From the NCBI RefSeq assembly GCF_007992115.1, contig NZ_BJZQ01000001.1:1-64000 (forward strand): 64,000 bases of DNA. Reading direction: 5' to 3'. This document shows, piece by piece, positions 42,800 through 53,062 of the stretch. Made by a program: the position numbers and the translations under genes. Under the pieces are notes generated by a model that saw nothing but the letters and a program-made list of their open reading frames with translations, made no database searches and was not told where the DNA came from. Each line of letters starts with the position of its first letter. Positions within the stretch are counted from its first letter, which is position 1. Source of the stretch: Aeromicrobium flavum. GTDB lineage: Bacteria; Actinomycetota; Actinomycetes; Propionibacteriales; Nocardioidaceae.

Positions 42800-43693
42800 T
42801 CAGGCGCCGCGGCCGAGCGCCGTGCGCAGCACCCGGTCGATGCCCGGGTCGGAGAACGAGAACCCGTCGGCCATCAGCGCGGCCGGCCGCAGCCGCAGCG
42901 ATCCGAGCAGGTCGTCCGCCAGTCCGCCGAGCGCCAGCCGGACGGCGAAGGCGGGGGCGCTCAGCAGCGCGGGGCGCCGCACGGTCGCGGCGAGCGTGCG
43001 GGTGAAGTCGCGGTTGGTCACGTCGTCGGGGATCGCGAGGTTGACCGGACCGCTCAGGTCGCCCTCCAGCACGTGGGTCACCGCGGCCACCCAGTCGCGC
43101 CGCGAGATCGTCGAGAAGTACTGGCGGCCGTCGCCGAGCCGGGCACCCAACCCGAGCTTGAACGGCAGCACCATCAGCTTGAGCGCCCCGCCGGAGCGAT
43201 CGAGCACGATCGAGGTGCGCAGGTAGGCGACCCTGGCTCCGGCGTCGACCGCGGGAGCGGCGGCGGCCTCCCACTGCTGGGCGACCTCGGCGAGGAAGCC
43301 CGTGCCGGGGCCGGACGTCTCGTCCAGCTCGTCGTCACCGCGGTCGACCCCGTACCAGGACATGCCGGAGCCGGAGAGGAACGCCGGGGGAGTGGGAGCC
43401 GCGGCGATCGCCCGGGCCAGGGTGCCCGTGGCGCCGAGGCGCGACGCGAGGATCTCGCGCTTGCGGGCGGGCGTGCGCGGCCACTGCGAGATCGGCGACC
43501 CGGAGAGGTTGACGACCGCGTCGCACGAGTCGATGAGCGTCTGGTCGATGAGGCCCTCGGAGGGCTTCCACCATGACTCGTCGCTGCCGGCCGTGCGCCG
43601 GACCAGCGCGGTGACCCGGTGCCCGCGCTGGCGCAGGTGATGCGCCAAGGGCGCGCCGAGAAAACCCGACGCGCCCCCGATCACCACGTGCAT
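42800..43693 (-). CDS. TIGR01777-family NAD-dependent epimerase/dehydratase
   Basis: A 297-residue extended SDR-like protein. The Rossmann motif is GGASGFLGAPL (near 6), NLSGSPISQWPRTPARKREIL (near 62) is the family hallmark, and SGMSWYG (near 108) takes the place of the catalytic region. The C-terminal DUF1731 domain includes PAFAVRLALGGLADDLL. Family members such as YfcH have no firm reaction. The gene follows the E2 gene by 2 bp and is adjacent to lipB in M. tuberculosis too (Rv2216). Confidence 0.85.
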   Translation of the reverse strand: MHVVIGGASGFLGAPLAHHLRQRGHRVTALVRRTAGSDESWWKPSEGLIDQTLIDSCDAVVNLSGSPISQWPRTPARKREILASRLGATGTLARAIAAAPTPPAFLSGSGMSWYGVDRGDDELDETSGPGTGFLAEVAQQWEAAAAPAVDAGARVAYLRTSIVLDRSGGALKLMVLPFKLGLGARLGDGRQYFSTISRRDWVAAVTHVLEGDLSGPVNLAIPDDVTNRDFTRTLAATVRRPALLSAPAFAVRLALGGLADDLLGSLRLRPAALMADGFSFSDPGIDRVLRTALGRGA

Positions 43694-43695
43694 GG

Positions 43696-45507
43696 TCAGC
43701 CCAGCTCGCCCTCGAAGGCACCGGCCTGCAGGCGCTCCTTGATGGCGGTCAGGAAGCGACCGGCGTCGGCGCCGTCGATGATCCGGTGGTCGTACGTCAG
43801 GGCCAGGTAGGCCATCGACCGGATCGCGATCGACTCGGAGCCGTTCGCGTCGGTGATGACGACCGGGCGCTTGACGATCGAGCCGACGCCGAGGATCGCG
43901 ACCTGCGGCTGGTTGATGATCGGCGTGTCGAACAGGGCGCCGTTGCTGCCCAGGTTCGTGATCGAGAACGTCCCACCGGACAGTTCGTCGGGCAGGATCT
44001 TGTTGTTCCGCGTGCGATCGGCCACGTCGGCGATCTTGCGGGCCAGCCCGGCGATGTTGAGGTCGCCGGCGTCCTTGATCGTGGGCGCCAGCAGGCCGCG
44101 CTCGGTGTCGACCGCGATCGAGAGGTGCTCGCCGTCGGGGTAGGTGACGGTGCCTCCCTCGAGGTCGAGCGCCGCGTTGACCTGCGGGTACTGCTTGAGC
44201 GCCTCGATGGCCGCCTTCGCGAAGAACGGCAGGTACGTCAGCTTGACGCCCTCGCGCTCCAGGAACGCGTCCTTGTGCTTGCCGCGCAGGCGAACGACCT
44301 CGGTGACGTCGACCTCGTGCACCTGCGTGAGCTGGGCACCGACCTGCAGCGACTCGACCATGCGCGTGGCGATGGTCTTGCGCAGGCGCGTCAGCTTCTC
44401 GGTGCGACCGCGCAGCGGCGAGGGCTCGCTCGACGGGGCGGACGCCGCGGCGGGAGCCGACGACTCGGCAGGAGCCTCGGCGGCCTGGTTCTTCTCGGCC
44501 GCGTCGAGAATGTCCTGCTTGCGGATGCGGCCGCCGACGCCGGAGCCGGTGACGGTGGCCAGGTCGACGCCGTGCTGCTTGGCGAGCTTGCGGACGATCG
44601 GGGTGACGTAGCCCTCCGACGAGCCGGCGTCGGACGAGGAGGACTCCTCGGCCTTCGGCTCCTGGAGGGTGGTCTCCTCGGGCTTGACCTCTTCAGCCTC
44701 GGGCTCCTCGGCCTTCGGCTCCTCGGCCTTCGGCTGCTCGGGCTCTTCGGCCTGGGGCTCCTCAACCTTCGGCTCCTCGGCCTTCGGGGCCTCGGGCTCC
44801 GGGGCGGACTCGGACGACGCAGCGCCCTCCTCGCCGATGATGGCGAGTTCAGCACCCACCTCGACGGTCTCGTCCTCCGCGACCTTGATCTCCAGCAGGG
44901 TGCCGGCGACGGGGGAGGGGATCTCGGTGTCGACCTTGTCGGTCGAGATCTCCAGCAGCGGCTCGTCGACCTCGACGGAGTCGCCCACGGACTTCAGCCA
45001 CTGCGTGACGGTGCCCTCGGTGACGGACTCGCCGAGCGCGGGCAACGTGACGGCCTGGCCGCCGGAGGCGGTGGGCTTGGCCTCCGGCTCGGGAGCCGGG
45101 GCCTCCTCGTCGGGCTCCTCGGCGGGCGCGGGCTCCTCGGCCGGAGCCGGCTGCGGCTCCCCCTCGGCCTCCTCGGGCACGGGGGCGGGCTCGTCGGCCT
45201 GCTGCGGCTCGGCCTCGGCCTGGGCCGACTCGGCGGCGCCGGAGTCACCGGCGTCGGACGACGACTCGTCGGAGTCGCCGATGATCGCGAGCACGGCGCC
45301 GACCTCGACGGTGTCGTCCTCCTCGGCGCGGATCTCGAGGATCGTGCCGGCCACGGGGGAGGGGATCTCGGTGTCGACCTTGTCGGTCGAGATCTCCAGC
45401 AGCGGCTCGTCGACCTCGATGGTGTCGCCGACGGCCTTCAGCCACTGGGTGACGGTGCCTTCGGTGACGGACTCTCCGAGCGCGGGGAGGGTGACTTCGG
45501 TTGCCAT
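43696..45507 (-). CDS. sucB: Dihydrolipoamide acyltransferase (E2) with two lipoyl domains
   Basis: A 603-residue E2 component of a 2-oxoacid dehydrogenase complex. Residues 2-78 and 151-226 are lipoyl domains with [16 protein letters not shown], whose Lys (43 and 191) carry lipoate. Between and after them lie Pro/Glu/Ala linkers with an EEPKAEEP repeat at ~236-275. The E1/E3-binding domain is ~300-336 ([21 protein letters not shown]). The catalytic domain follows, with DHRIIDG (near 573-579). The name sucB follows common annotation; in mycobacteria this protein (DlaT, Rv2215) serves pyruvate dehydrogenase. Lpd is 19 bp upstream in the same operon. Confidence 0.9.
   Translation of the reverse strand: MATEVTLPALGESVTEGTVTQWLKAVGDTIEVDEPLLEISTDKVDTEIPSPVAGTILEIRAEEDDTVEVGAVLAIIGDSDESSSDAGDSGAAESAQAEAEPQQADEPAPVPEEAEGEPQPAPAEEPAPAEEPDEEAPAPEPEAKPTASGGQAVTLPALGESVTEGTVTQWLKSVGDSVEVDEPLLEISTDKVDTEIPSPVAGTLLEIKVAEDETVEVGAELAIIGEEGAASSESAPEPEAPKAEEPKVEEPQAEEPEQPKAEEPKAEEPEAEEVKPEETTLQEPKAEESSSSDAGSSEGYVTPIVRKLAKQHGVDLATVTGSGVGGRIRKQDILDAAEKNQAAEAPAESSAPAAASAPSSEPSPLRGRTEKLTRLRKTIATRMVESLQVGAQLTQVHEVDVTEVVRLRGKHKDAFLEREGVKLTYLPFFAKAAIEALKQYPQVNAALDLEGGTVTYPDGEHLSIAVDTERGLLAPTIKDAGDLNIAGLARKIADVADRTRNNKILPDELSGGTFSITNLGSNGALFDTPIINQPQVAILGVGSIVKRPVVITDANGSESIAIRSMAYLALTYDHRIIDGADAGRFLTAIKERLQAGAFEGELG
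44829..45507 (-). repeat. Duplicated lipoyl-domain coding sequence in the E2 gene
   Basis: The two lipoyl domain segments (45507-45268 and 45057-44829) share long runs of identical codons. At protein level over 75 residues about 11 positions differ, so the duplication is recent or held by gene conversion. The linker DNA between them is low-complexity and encodes Glu/Pro/Ala. Confidence 0.75.
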
Positions 45508-45526
45508 AGGGGTTCCTGTTCCGTTC

Positions 45527-46903
45527 TCAGGCGTGCGAGTGCAGCGGCTTGCCGGCCAGGGCGAGAGCCGCCTCGCCGAGGGATTCGTTCTGGGTGGGGT
45601 GCGCGTGGATGAACTCCGCGACGTCGTCGGGGTAGGCCTCCCAGCCGACCCACAGCGTCGCCTCGCCGATCTGCTCGCCCATCCGTGAGCCGAGCATGTG
45701 GACACCGACGATCGGGCCGTCCTTCTCGCGGACCACCTTGACGACGCCGGCGGTCTGGAGGATCTGGCTCTTGCCGTTGCCGCCGAGGTTGTACTCGACG
45801 GTCTGGACCTCGCCGTGCTTCTCCTTGGCCTGGGCCTCGGTGAGGCCGACCGAGGCCAGCTCGGGCTCGCAGTAGGTGACGCGCGGGATGTTGATGTCGA
45901 CGATCGGGCGGGGGTTCAGGCCCGCGATCTCCTCGGCGACGAAGATGCCGTGCGCGAAGCCGCGGTGCGCGAGCTGCAGGCCGGGCACGAGGTCGCCGAC
46001 CGCGTAGACGCCGTCGACGTTGGTGCGCAGGCGCTCGTCGGTGGGGACCCAGCCGCGCTCGACGGTGATCCCGGCCTCCTCGAAGCCCATGCCGGCCGAG
46101 CGCGGGCCACGGCCCACGGCGACGAGCACGACGTCGGTCTCGATGGTGTCGCCGTTCTCGAGGGTGACGACCGCGCCGTTGTCGTTCTGCTCGACGCCGG
46201 TGAACTTCACCCCGGTCTTGAAGGCGATCTTGCGCTTGCGGAAGGCGCGCTCGAGTCCCTTGCTGAGGACCGGGTCCTCCAGCGGGACGAGCGTCGGCAG
46301 GGCCTCGATGATCGTGACCTCGGCGCCGAAGGAGTTCCAGACGGAGGCGAACTCGACGCCGATGACGCTGCCGCCGATGATGACGGCGCGCTTCGGGACC
46401 TCCTCGAGCTTGAGGGCCTGGTCGCTGGTCATGACCCGGCCGCCGATCTCGATGCCGAGCGTGCGCGGCTCCGATCCGGTGGCGAGCACGACGTTGGTGC
46501 CGGTGTAGCGCTGCCCGTCGACCTCGACGGTCTTGGCGTCGACGAGCTTGCCCTCGCCCTCGACGACGGTGATGCCGCCGGACTTCACGAGTCCCTGCAG
46601 GCCCTTGTAGAGGCGGTCGATGACGCCCTGCTTGTAGGCGTTGACCTTCACCATGTCGACGCCGTCGAAGCTGGTGTGGACGCCGATGGAGTCACCCTCG
46701 CGGGCGACGTGCGCGACGTCGGCCGCGTGGAGCAGCGCCTTGGTGGGGATGCAGCCTTCGTGGAGGCACGTGCCACCCACCTTGGCCTTCTCGATCATGG
46801 CAACGGACTTGCCGAGCTGGACGGCGCGCAGTGCGCACGCATAGCCCCCGCTTCCGGCTCCGAGAATGACGATGTCGAACGAATGGGGTGCGTCGTCGGG
46901 CAC
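45527..46903 (-). CDS. lpd: Dihydrolipoyl dehydrogenase (E3)
   Basis: A 458-residue flavoprotein that reoxidises dihydrolipoamide with NAD+. FAD motif [13 protein letters not shown] (near 15), redox disulfide [17 protein letters not shown] (near 43), NAD motif [12 protein letters not shown] (near 176) and the C-terminal HAHPTQNES with the catalytic His and Glu. LHEGCIP replaces the commoner LNVGCIP, as in some actinobacterial forms. It is the first gene of the E3-E2 operon. Confidence 0.94.
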   Translation of the reverse strand: MPDDAPHSFDIVILGAGSGGYACALRAVQLGKSVAMIEKAKVGGTCLHEGCIPTKALLHAADVAHVAREGDSIGVHTSFDGVDMVKVNAYKQGVIDRLYKGLQGLVKSGGITVVEGEGKLVDAKTVEVDGQRYTGTNVVLATGSEPRTLGIEIGGRVMTSDQALKLEEVPKRAVIIGGSVIGVEFASVWNSFGAEVTIIEALPTLVPLEDPVLSKGLERAFRKRKIAFKTGVKFTGVEQNDNGAVVTLENGDTIETDVVLVAVGRGPRSAGMGFEEAGITVERGWVPTDERLRTNVDGVYAVGDLVPGLQLAHRGFAHGIFVAEEIAGLNPRPIVDINIPRVTYCEPELASVGLTEAQAKEKHGEVQTVEYNLGGNGKSQILQTAGVVKVVREKDGPIVGVHMLGSRMGEQIGEATLWVGWEAYPDDVAEFIHAHPTQNESLGEAALALAGKPLHSHA

Positions 46904-47038
46904 GATGTCCTCCGGGTAGGTGGTCTGCTGTTCATCTTGTCACCCGTCCGGTGAGGGCCGCCACCGGGGAGTCGCGGTGCGGGTGCGACTCGGGCGAGGT
47001 GCACCCCGCGAGTGGGTCCGGTCCGGCAGAATCAAAGT

Positions 47039-47587
47039 GTGGGCCTCTTCAACCGTCGTCGCCGCACCTCCGCCGGTGCTGTCGTGTCCGACCGTGATGC
47101 GACCAGGGCGGATCTGGCCGCGCTGCGCGAGTTCGCCACGACGCGTTCGGGGGTCGAGGCGTTCGTCGAGCCCAAGACCACCGTCACCCAGACCACCGTG
47201 GTGTTCGTGGCGGCCGACGGCGAGTGGACCCGGCGCCGCATCCCGAACGAGAAGGCTGCGGCCGACCTCGCCCGCAGCCTGAAGATCCCGGTCTACGACG
47301 CCAACCGTGTCGGCTACCCGCAGCGGATGCGCGACTACAACGCCCGTGCCAGCGCGAAGAAGACCAGCGTCGAGGTCGAGCGAGGCGACTACAGTCCCGC
47401 GCAGTTCGGCGCGATCATGACGCTCGAGACCATCGCGGGCACCGAGCCGCTGCCGCGCAACCCGTCGAAGTCCGACCTCGAGCGGGTGCTGCGCGCCGCC
47501 CGCGCCAAGGCGCACCCCGACCGCACCGGGGGAGACCGCAGCCGCTGGGACCAGGTCGAGCAGGCCGCGCGCAAGCTCGGGCTCTAG
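47039..47587 (+). CDS. Conserved protein with a C-terminal J-domain-like segment
   Basis: A 182-residue soluble protein. The last ~35 residues (ERVLRAARAKAHPDRTGGDRSRWDQV) look like helices II-III of a J domain with the HPD tripeptide that stimulates DnaK. The first ~140 residues are unfamiliar, Arg-rich (GLFNRRRRTSAG) and mixed alpha/beta. GTG 47039 lies 6 nt after CAGAAT; the longer start at 47012 would overlap that box. It could be a DnaK co-chaperone or a protein that has lost that role. Confidence 0.65.
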   Translation: MGLFNRRRRTSAGAVVSDRDATRADLAALREFATTRSGVEAFVEPKTTVTQTTVVFVAADGEWTRRRIPNEKAAADLARSLKIPVYDANRVGYPQRMRDYNARASAKKTSVEVERGDYSPAQFGAIMTLETIAGTEPLPRNPSKSDLERVLRAARAKAHPDRTGGDRSRWDQVEQAARKLGL

Positions 47588-47597
47588 CTCCCCGGCC

Positions 47598-47660
47598 CGC
47601 TGAGTTGCACGTTTGGCCAGCGACACGCCGTCTTCACGTGGTGGAACGTGCAACTCAGCG
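47598..47660. repeat. Perfect 16-bp inverted repeat between convergent genes
   Basis: CGCTGAGTTGCACGTT (47598-47613) and its exact complement (47645-47660) flank a 31-bp loop. It starts 10 bp after one stop and ends 6 bp before the other. It can serve as a bidirectional terminator. The sharply defined ends and AT-rich arms suggest a dispersed palindromic element rather than a chance terminator; no second copy is in the window. Confidence 0.7.
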
Positions 47661-47666
47661 AGTCGG

Positions 47667-48977
47667 TCAGTGCCAGCCGCGGGGGTCCAGGCCACCGGGG
47701 TGGTCGACGGCGGGGTCGTAGGGCTCGCGGCTGAGGACGAACGTCGCCAGGTCGAGCGCGCCGTCGGGACGCACGACGAGCCGCTCCCCGGCGAAGTAGG
47801 TGTCGAGGCCGCGCCAGCCGTCGCCGTCGCGCACGAACCGCGACCGCCGGTTGGCGTTGACGTCCGAGAGGTGGAACCCGTCGGCCGTGGGCTCGAGGCG
47901 GTACGGCACCGGTCCCCAGTACCAGTCGCCCACGAGCGCGGCCACGTCCGGCGCGGGCTCGACGGCCACGGATGGCTCAGGACGCTGGTCGAGCATGCGG
48001 GCCGCGTCCAGCAGGCGCGTGGCCAGGTCGCCGAGTCGCAGCGTGTCGTTCGCCAGCACGACGACGCCCCACCCGCTCTCCGGCTCGGCGATGGCGGTGG
48101 CGAGGAACCCGGGCATCGACCCGCCGTGCCCGACCCAGCGCCCCGAGCCGGTGCCGGGCCACACCCGCCAGCCCAGACCCTGGGCGGTCGCCCACGGCAC
48201 CCCCGGGCGGTCGTCGACGGCGAGGGGCACGGCCATCTCGGTCCACGTCGAGGAAGCCAGGACGTCGCCGGTGTCGCCGGCCGCGAAGGCGGCCCACCGC
48301 GCCAGCTCGTCGGCGCTCGCCCACAGCTGTCCTGCCGGGGCCATCGCGCCCGCATCGTGGTGCGGCTCGACCATGAGGCGGCCGTCGGACGGGTGGTGCG
48401 ACAGGCCCACCGCCGCGCCCGCGGCCGGCGCCTGCGTGACGCCACCCATCCCGAGCGGCTCGAGGATGCCCGCCCGGATCGCGTCGAACCACGAGGTCCC
48501 GCGCAGCACCCCGACGAGGCGCCCCAGCACCGCGAAGCCCACGTTCGAGTAGTGGAAGCGGGTGCCTGGCGTGTGCACGAGTCCCAGCCCGGAGCCGATG
48601 AGCTCGCCCCAGTCGCCACCCGGCGTGCGCTCCCACCAGGCTCCGTTGGTCTCGGCCTGCAACCCCGACGTGTGGGTCAGCAGCTGCGCGACCGTGACGT
48701 GTCCGAACGGCACGTCGGGCAGGTGCCGGTCGATGCGGTCGGCCAGGTCGAGCCGACCCTCGTCGCGCAGCCGCAGGACCTCGACCGCGACGAACGTCTT
48801 GGTGATCGAGCCGATGCGGTACTGCGTCGAGGTCGTGGCGGGCGCACCGTCACGGCCGTCGACCGTGCCGACCGCCCCGGACCAGTGCAGGGCGCCGTCG
48901 TGCACGACGGCGGCAGCCACCGACGCCGATCCGGAGGCCTCGTGCTCGGCGCGCAGCAGGTCGTCGAACGCCGCCAT
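47667..48977 (-). CDS. Serine hydrolase, class C beta-lactamase/esterase fold
   Basis: A 436-residue protein of the beta-lactamase-related family. The SxxK motif is SITK (near 57), the Tyr motif is [11 protein letters not shown] (near 140) and HGGSMPG (near 285) is the third. No signal peptide, so it is a cytoplasmic esterase, peptidase or amidase rather than a resistance enzyme. A C-terminal lipocalin-like domain ([15 protein letters not shown]) follows. ATG 48977 lies 5 bp before the pepA stop, and they may be co-transcribed. Confidence 0.8.
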   Translation of the reverse strand: MAAFDDLLRAEHEASGSASVAAAVVHDGALHWSGAVGTVDGRDGAPATTSTQYRIGSITKTFVAVEVLRLRDEGRLDLADRIDRHLPDVPFGHVTVAQLLTHTSGLQAETNGAWWERTPGGDWGELIGSGLGLVHTPGTRFHYSNVGFAVLGRLVGVLRGTSWFDAIRAGILEPLGMGGVTQAPAAGAAVGLSHHPSDGRLMVEPHHDAGAMAPAGQLWASADELARWAAFAAGDTGDVLASSTWTEMAVPLAVDDRPGVPWATAQGLGWRVWPGTGSGRWVGHGGSMPGFLATAIAEPESGWGVVVLANDTLRLGDLATRLLDAARMLDQRPEPSVAVEPAPDVAALVGDWYWGPVPYRLEPTADGFHLSDVNANRRSRFVRDGDGWRGLDTYFAGERLVVRPDGALDLATFVLSREPYDPAVDHPGGLDPRGWH

Positions 48978-48982
48978 CGGCG

Positions 48983-50398
48983 TCAGCCGAGGTCGCGGGC
49001 GAGGCGGACGAGCGTGCGCACGCCGGCGCCGGTGCCGCCGACGGGCGTGTAGTCGAACGCGCCACCGTCGTTGAACGCCGGGCCGGCGATGTCGAGGTGC
49101 GCCCACGAGGCGTCGCCGACGAACTCGCGCAGGAAGGCCGCCGCGTACATCGTGCCGCCGTAGGGCTTCGGGTTGTGCTGGCGCAGGTCGGCGATCGAGG
49201 AGCTGGTCACCGCGGTGCCGATCTCCTCGGTGATGGGCAGGCGCCACATCGACTCGCCGGCGAGCTCGGCGGCGGCCAGCACGCGGTCCTGGAGGGCGTC
49301 GTCGTTGCCCAGGACGGCGCTCGTGCGGGTGCCGAGCGCGACCATGGCCGCGCCGGTGAGCGTCGCGACGTCGATCACGTGGTCGGGCTTGGCCTCGACG
49401 GCGAGCGCCAGGCCGTCAGCCAGCACGAGGCGACCCTCGGCGTCGGTGTTGTGCACCTCGACCGTCGCGCCCGAGCGCATCCGCAGGACGTCGCCGGGAC
49501 GGGTGGCGGTGCCGCTGGGCAGGTTCTCGGCGATGCACACGAACGCGGTGACGCGGATCGGCAGACCGAGCCGGGCGATGGCGTTCGTGGCGGCCACGAT
49601 CGCGGCGGCGCCGCCCATGTCGCACTTCATCGTCATCATCGAGGCGCCCGGCTTGAGCGAGAGGCCGCCGGAGTCGAACGTGATGCCCTTGCCCACCAAC
49701 GCAAGGTGCTGCTTCGCGCCCTGCGGGTCGTAGGAGAGCTGGACCAGGCGCGGCGGGGCCTCGGAGCCGGCGCCGACACCGAGGATGCCGCCGCAGTTCT
49801 CCTTGGCGAGGCGCTTCTCGTCCCAGACGGTGACGCGGACGCCGGCCGGGGCGGCCGCCTTGATCGCGTCGGCGAACGAGGGCGGGCGCAGGTCGCCCGG
49901 CGGGGTGTTGACCCAGTCGCGGGCGACGCAGGTGGCCTCGGCGACGACCACGGCCTCGTCGACGAGGCGCTTCGCCGCGGCCTTGCGGGCGTCGGCGCTC
50001 AGGATCGTCACGGTGTCGACGACCGTCGTCTTCTTGCGGGCGTCGTCGCCCTTGTACTCGAGGTACTGGTAGGTCGTCAGGACGGCGGCCTCCGCGATGG
50101 CGGCGAGGTCGGCGTCGGGCAGGCGGCTGGGGTCGATGCCGATGCGGGTGGCCTTCGGCACGGCCCGCAGGCCCTTGGCGACGGCGCGGCGCAGCTGCTC
50201 GGCGGTCGGCTCGGCGGCGGTGGCGACCCACACGGTGAGCTCGGCGTCGCCGCTCGGGACGACGGCGACCTCTCCGGACTCGCCGCTGAACCCGAACGCC
50301 TTCCAGGGGATGCCGTCGGGCAGCCCGGAGCCGGAGGGCAGCAGGGCGACGACGGCGTCGACGGTGGGCAGGGTGGCACGCAACTGGACCGTGGACAT
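48983..50398 (-). CDS. pepA: Leucyl aminopeptidase (M17)
   Basis: A 471-residue two-metal aminopeptidase. The C-terminal catalytic domain has [17 protein letters not shown] (near 238), [10 protein letters not shown] (near 260), and the signature [14 protein letters not shown] (near 320). It removes N-terminal residues from peptides in the cytosol. The start is leaderless: TACAGT lies 6 nt before the ATG. The divergent gcvT start is only 33 bp away. Confidence 0.93.
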   Translation of the reverse strand: MSTVQLRATLPTVDAVVALLPSGSGLPDGIPWKAFGFSGESGEVAVVPSGDAELTVWVATAAEPTAEQLRRAVAKGLRAVPKATRIGIDPSRLPDADLAAIAEAAVLTTYQYLEYKGDDARKKTTVVDTVTILSADARKAAAKRLVDEAVVVAEATCVARDWVNTPPGDLRPPSFADAIKAAAPAGVRVTVWDEKRLAKENCGGILGVGAGSEAPPRLVQLSYDPQGAKQHLALVGKGITFDSGGLSLKPGASMMTMKCDMGGAAAIVAATNAIARLGLPIRVTAFVCIAENLPSGTATRPGDVLRMRSGATVEVHNTDAEGRLVLADGLALAVEAKPDHVIDVATLTGAAMVALGTRTSAVLGNDDALQDRVLAAAELAGESMWRLPITEEIGTAVTSSSIADLRQHNPKPYGGTMYAAAFLREFVGDASWAHLDIAGPAFNDGGAFDYTPVGGTGAGVRTLVRLARDLG

Positions 50399-50431
50399 GC
50401 CGCCACTGTAGTCAGCGGTAGTTTGGCTCGC

Positions 50432-51532
50432 ATGGACCTGCTCCAGTCGCCCCTGCGCCAGCGGCACGAAGCCCTCGGCGCCAAGTTCTCCGAGTTCGGC
50501 GGCTGGTCGATGCCGCTCGAGTACGCCGGCGGCGGGGTGCTGGCCGAGCACAAGGCGGTCCGCGAGGCCGTCGGCCTGTTCGACGTCAGCCACCTGGGCA
50601 AGACGCTCGTGCGAGGCACCGGCGCCGCCCAGTTCGTGAACTCCTGCCTGACGAACGACCTCGCCCGCATCCGCCCGGGCAAGGCGCAGTACACGCTGTG
50701 CTGCTCCGACGACGGCGGGACGGTCGACGACCTCATCGCCTACCTGCGCAGCGACTTCGAGGTGTTCCTCATCCCCAACGCGGCCAACAACGCCGAGGTC
50801 GTCCGCCGGCTCCAAGCCGCGGCGCCCGAGGGCATCGAGGTCGAGAACCAGCACCGCGACCACGCCGTGCTCGCGATCCAGGGCCCGCTCAGCGACGAGA
50901 CGCTCACGGCGCTCGGCCTGCCCGTCGACCACGAGTACATGTCCTTCACCACCGGCACGGTCGAGGGCGTCGAGCTCACGGTCTGCCGCACGGGCTACAC
51001 CGGCGAACGGGGCTACGAGCTCGTCGTCGCGGCCGAGGAGGTCGTGCCGGTCTGGGACGCCGTCATGGCGGCGGGGGAGTCGCTGGGCATCCGCGCCTGC
51101 GGCCTGGCCGCCCGCGACACCCTGCGCACCGAGATGGGCTACCCGCTGCACGGGCACGAGCTCTCGGCCGAGGTCAGCCCCGTCATGGCCCGCACCGGCT
51201 GGGCGGTCGGCTGGTCGAAGCCCACGTTCTGGGGCAAGGAGGCGCTCGAGCGTCAGCGCGCCGCGAAGACGGTGCGCACCCTGCGCGGCCTGCTCGCCCA
51301 GGACCGCGGCATCCCGCGGCCGGGCATGGCCGTCCACGACGACGACGGCGCCGTGCTGGGCGAGGTCACCTCGGGCACGTTCTCGCCGACCCTGCGCCAG
51401 GGCATCGGCCTGGCCCTGCTCGAGCCGTCGGTCGAGGACGGCGCCACCGTCCTGGTCGACGTGCGCGGCCGGCCGCAGTCCTTCACCGTCACCAAGCCCC
51501 CGTTCGTCCAACCGTCCACCAAGGAGGACTGA
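50432..51532 (+). CDS. gcvT: Aminomethyltransferase (glycine cleavage T protein)
   Basis: A 366-residue enzyme that releases ammonia from the aminomethyl-lipoyl H protein and makes methylene-tetrahydrofolate. Seen: [18 protein letters not shown] at the start, [14 protein letters not shown] (near 49), [12 protein letters not shown] (near 188) and [17 protein letters not shown] (near 227). TAGTTT lies 7 nt before ATG. In M. tuberculosis gcvT is likewise close to pepB. Its product needs lipoate, linking it to lipA/lipB. Confidence 0.93.
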   Translation: MDLLQSPLRQRHEALGAKFSEFGGWSMPLEYAGGGVLAEHKAVREAVGLFDVSHLGKTLVRGTGAAQFVNSCLTNDLARIRPGKAQYTLCCSDDGGTVDDLIAYLRSDFEVFLIPNAANNAEVVRRLQAAAPEGIEVENQHRDHAVLAIQGPLSDETLTALGLPVDHEYMSFTTGTVEGVELTVCRTGYTGERGYELVVAAEEVVPVWDAVMAAGESLGIRACGLAARDTLRTEMGYPLHGHELSAEVSPVMARTGWAVGWSKPTFWGKEALERQRAAKTVRTLRGLLAQDRGIPRPGMAVHDDDGAVLGEVTSGTFSPTLRQGIGLALLEPSVEDGATVLVDVRGRPQSFTVTKPPFVQPSTKED

Positions 51533-51533
51533 C

Positions 51534-51728
51534 ATGACCTGGTCCTGGCAGTACGAGAACAGCACCGGCGAAGCGGTCGGCACGTCCGAGGCGTTCGACC
51601 AGCGCGCCGAGGCCGAGACGTGGATCGGCACGAGCTTCGAGGACCTGCTGGAGGACGGGGTCGAGCAGGTGCGCCTGCTGGAGGACGGGGCCGAGGTCTA
51701 CGGACCGATGTCGCTGCGCCCGGAGTGA
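51534..51728 (+). CDS. Small conserved acidic protein
   Basis: A 64-residue protein (WSWQYENSTGEAV, ETWIGTSFEDLLEDGVEQVRL) without a named domain. It starts one base after the gcvT stop, with AAGGAGG 6 nt upstream, so it is co-translated with gcvT. Its high Glu/Asp and Trp content suggests a small folded protein. Similar short proteins are common in actinobacteria, by memory. Confidence 0.75.
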   Translation: MTWSWQYENSTGEAVGTSEAFDQRAEAETWIGTSFEDLLEDGVEQVRLLEDGAEVYGPMSLRPE

Positions 51729-51738
51729 CGCGCCCGGC

Positions 51739-52287
51739 TCAGTAGTGCTCGGGCAGCGGCTGGCCGACGGCGATGGCCGGCTTCGGCAGCCGCATCCGGC
51801 GGATCTGCGTGCTGCGCAGCACCGCGTAGAGCAGCGCGCCGCGGCTCTCGCTCTTGGTGAAGCGCTTCTTCAGCTCGCGCTTGAGCGAGATCAGCAGCCA
51901 GACCTCGTCGATGATCGTGGCGAAGATGGTGACGGTCCAGAGGGTGAAGACCACCGAGGACAGCGCCGGGAAGAAGCTCATCACGAGGATGAGCACCAGG
52001 ATCGGCAGCATGAACTCGGCCACCGTGCGCCGGCGGTCGACGACGTCGCGGGCCAGCGCCTTGGCCGGGCCGCGGTCGCGGGCCGGCAGGTCGGCGGTGG
52101 ACCCGCCGCCCATCAGGGCCTCGCGCTGCTTGTCGCGGGCGGCGGCGCGGCGGCGGCGCTCACGCTCGGCCTGCTCCTTGCGGGTCAGGGGCCGCTTCAT
52201 CTGCGCCTTGCGGGCCGCCTCGGCCTCCTTGCGGCTGCGGGTCGGGCCGCCCTTGCGCTGGGGAGTCGGTTCGGCTGCGTCGTTCAC
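51739..52287 (-). CDS. DUF3043 membrane protein
   Basis: A 182-residue protein. The N-terminal half is very basic and helical (PTRSRKEAEAARKAQMKRPLTRKEQAERE), then two membrane helices follow at ~93-111 and 113-133. This is the DUF3043 layout. TAGGGT lies 7 nt before GTG 52287. It is divergent from pspA with 55 bp between them, so both leaderless promoters lie in that gap. Function unknown. Confidence 0.85.
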   Translation of the reverse strand: MNDAAEPTPQRKGGPTRSRKEAEAARKAQMKRPLTRKEQAERERRRRAAARDKQREALMGGGSTADLPARDRGPAKALARDVVDRRRTVAEFMLPILVLILVMSFFPALSSVVFTLWTVTIFATIIDEVWLLISLKRELKKRFTKSESRGALLYAVLRSTQIRRMRLPKPAIAVGQPLPEHY

Positions 52288-52342
52288 GCCATGGACCCTA
52301 CAAGGGCGGGCCGAGTGCTGGACTGCTGGTTAGGGTGGGGCC

Positions 52343-53062
52343 ATGGCAGAAGGCGGGCTCTGGACACGTGTCGTGCGACTGTTCCGATCGAGAACGGCGA
52401 GCGACGGCCCGGACCTCGAGCAGGTGCGTGAGCGCCTCGACGAGGCGTACCGCACCCAGTCGCGCCTGCTGTCCCAGGTCCGTCGCGGCGTGGCCGACGT
52501 CGCCACGAGCCGCAAGCGGGTCGAGATCCAGCTGGCGTCGCTGCGCCGCGAGATCGACACCGCCGGCACCGAGGCCAGGGCCGCGGTCGACCGCGGCGAC
52601 GACGGCGGCGCCCGCCGGGCGCTCGAGCGCCAGCTCGCGCTGGAGAAGGCCGCCACCGAGCTCGACGACCGGCACGCCCAGCTGCGCTCGGAGGAGGAGC
52701 AGCTGCTCAACTCGGCGGCGGGCATCGAGCGCCAGATCGAGGACTTCCGGATCCGCAAGGACACGCTGTCGGCGCGCTACTCCGCGGCCCAGGCCCGCAA
52801 CGAGATCCACGGCGCCACGTCGGGGATCGGCGCCACGGCCGGCGAGGTCGGCCGGGTGATGGCCGACGCCGAGCGGCACACGCGCGAGCTCGAGGCCACC
52901 GCCGACGCGGTCGACGAGCTCATGAACGAAGGCATCCTGGCCCGGCCGGGAGAGTCGCAGGACGAGGCGCTGCTGCGGCGCTTCGACGAGGCGCTCGGCT
53001 CGGTCGACGAGCCGCGCGGCGTGGAGGGAGACGGCCATGGCCCGCACCAGATTCCGCAGTGA
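52343..53062 (+). CDS. pspA: PspA/IM30 family envelope-stress protein
   Basis: A 239-residue, nearly all helical coiled-coil protein. GLWTRVVRLFRSRTASDGPD at the start is the amphipathic membrane-binding helix, and YRTQSRLLSQVRRGVADV and RRALERQLALEKAATEL are in the central rods. PspA proteins form rings or rods on damaged membranes. TAGGGT lies 6 nt before ATG (leaderless). The 3' end overlaps the HtpX gene by 26 bp. Confidence 0.88.
   Translation: MAEGGLWTRVVRLFRSRTASDGPDLEQVRERLDEAYRTQSRLLSQVRRGVADVATSRKRVEIQLASLRREIDTAGTEARAAVDRGDDGGARRALERQLALEKAATELDDRHAQLRSEEEQLLNSAAGIERQIEDFRIRKDTLSARYSAAQARNEIHGATSGIGATAGEVGRVMADAERHTRELEATADAVDELMNEGILARPGESQDEALLRRFDEALGSVDEPRGVEGDGHGPHQIPQ

Noticed and set aside
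47667..48977. Class C beta-lactamase conferring resistance
   Set aside because: There is no signal peptide, and a C-terminal lipocalin-like domain is present, as in esterase/peptidase relatives.
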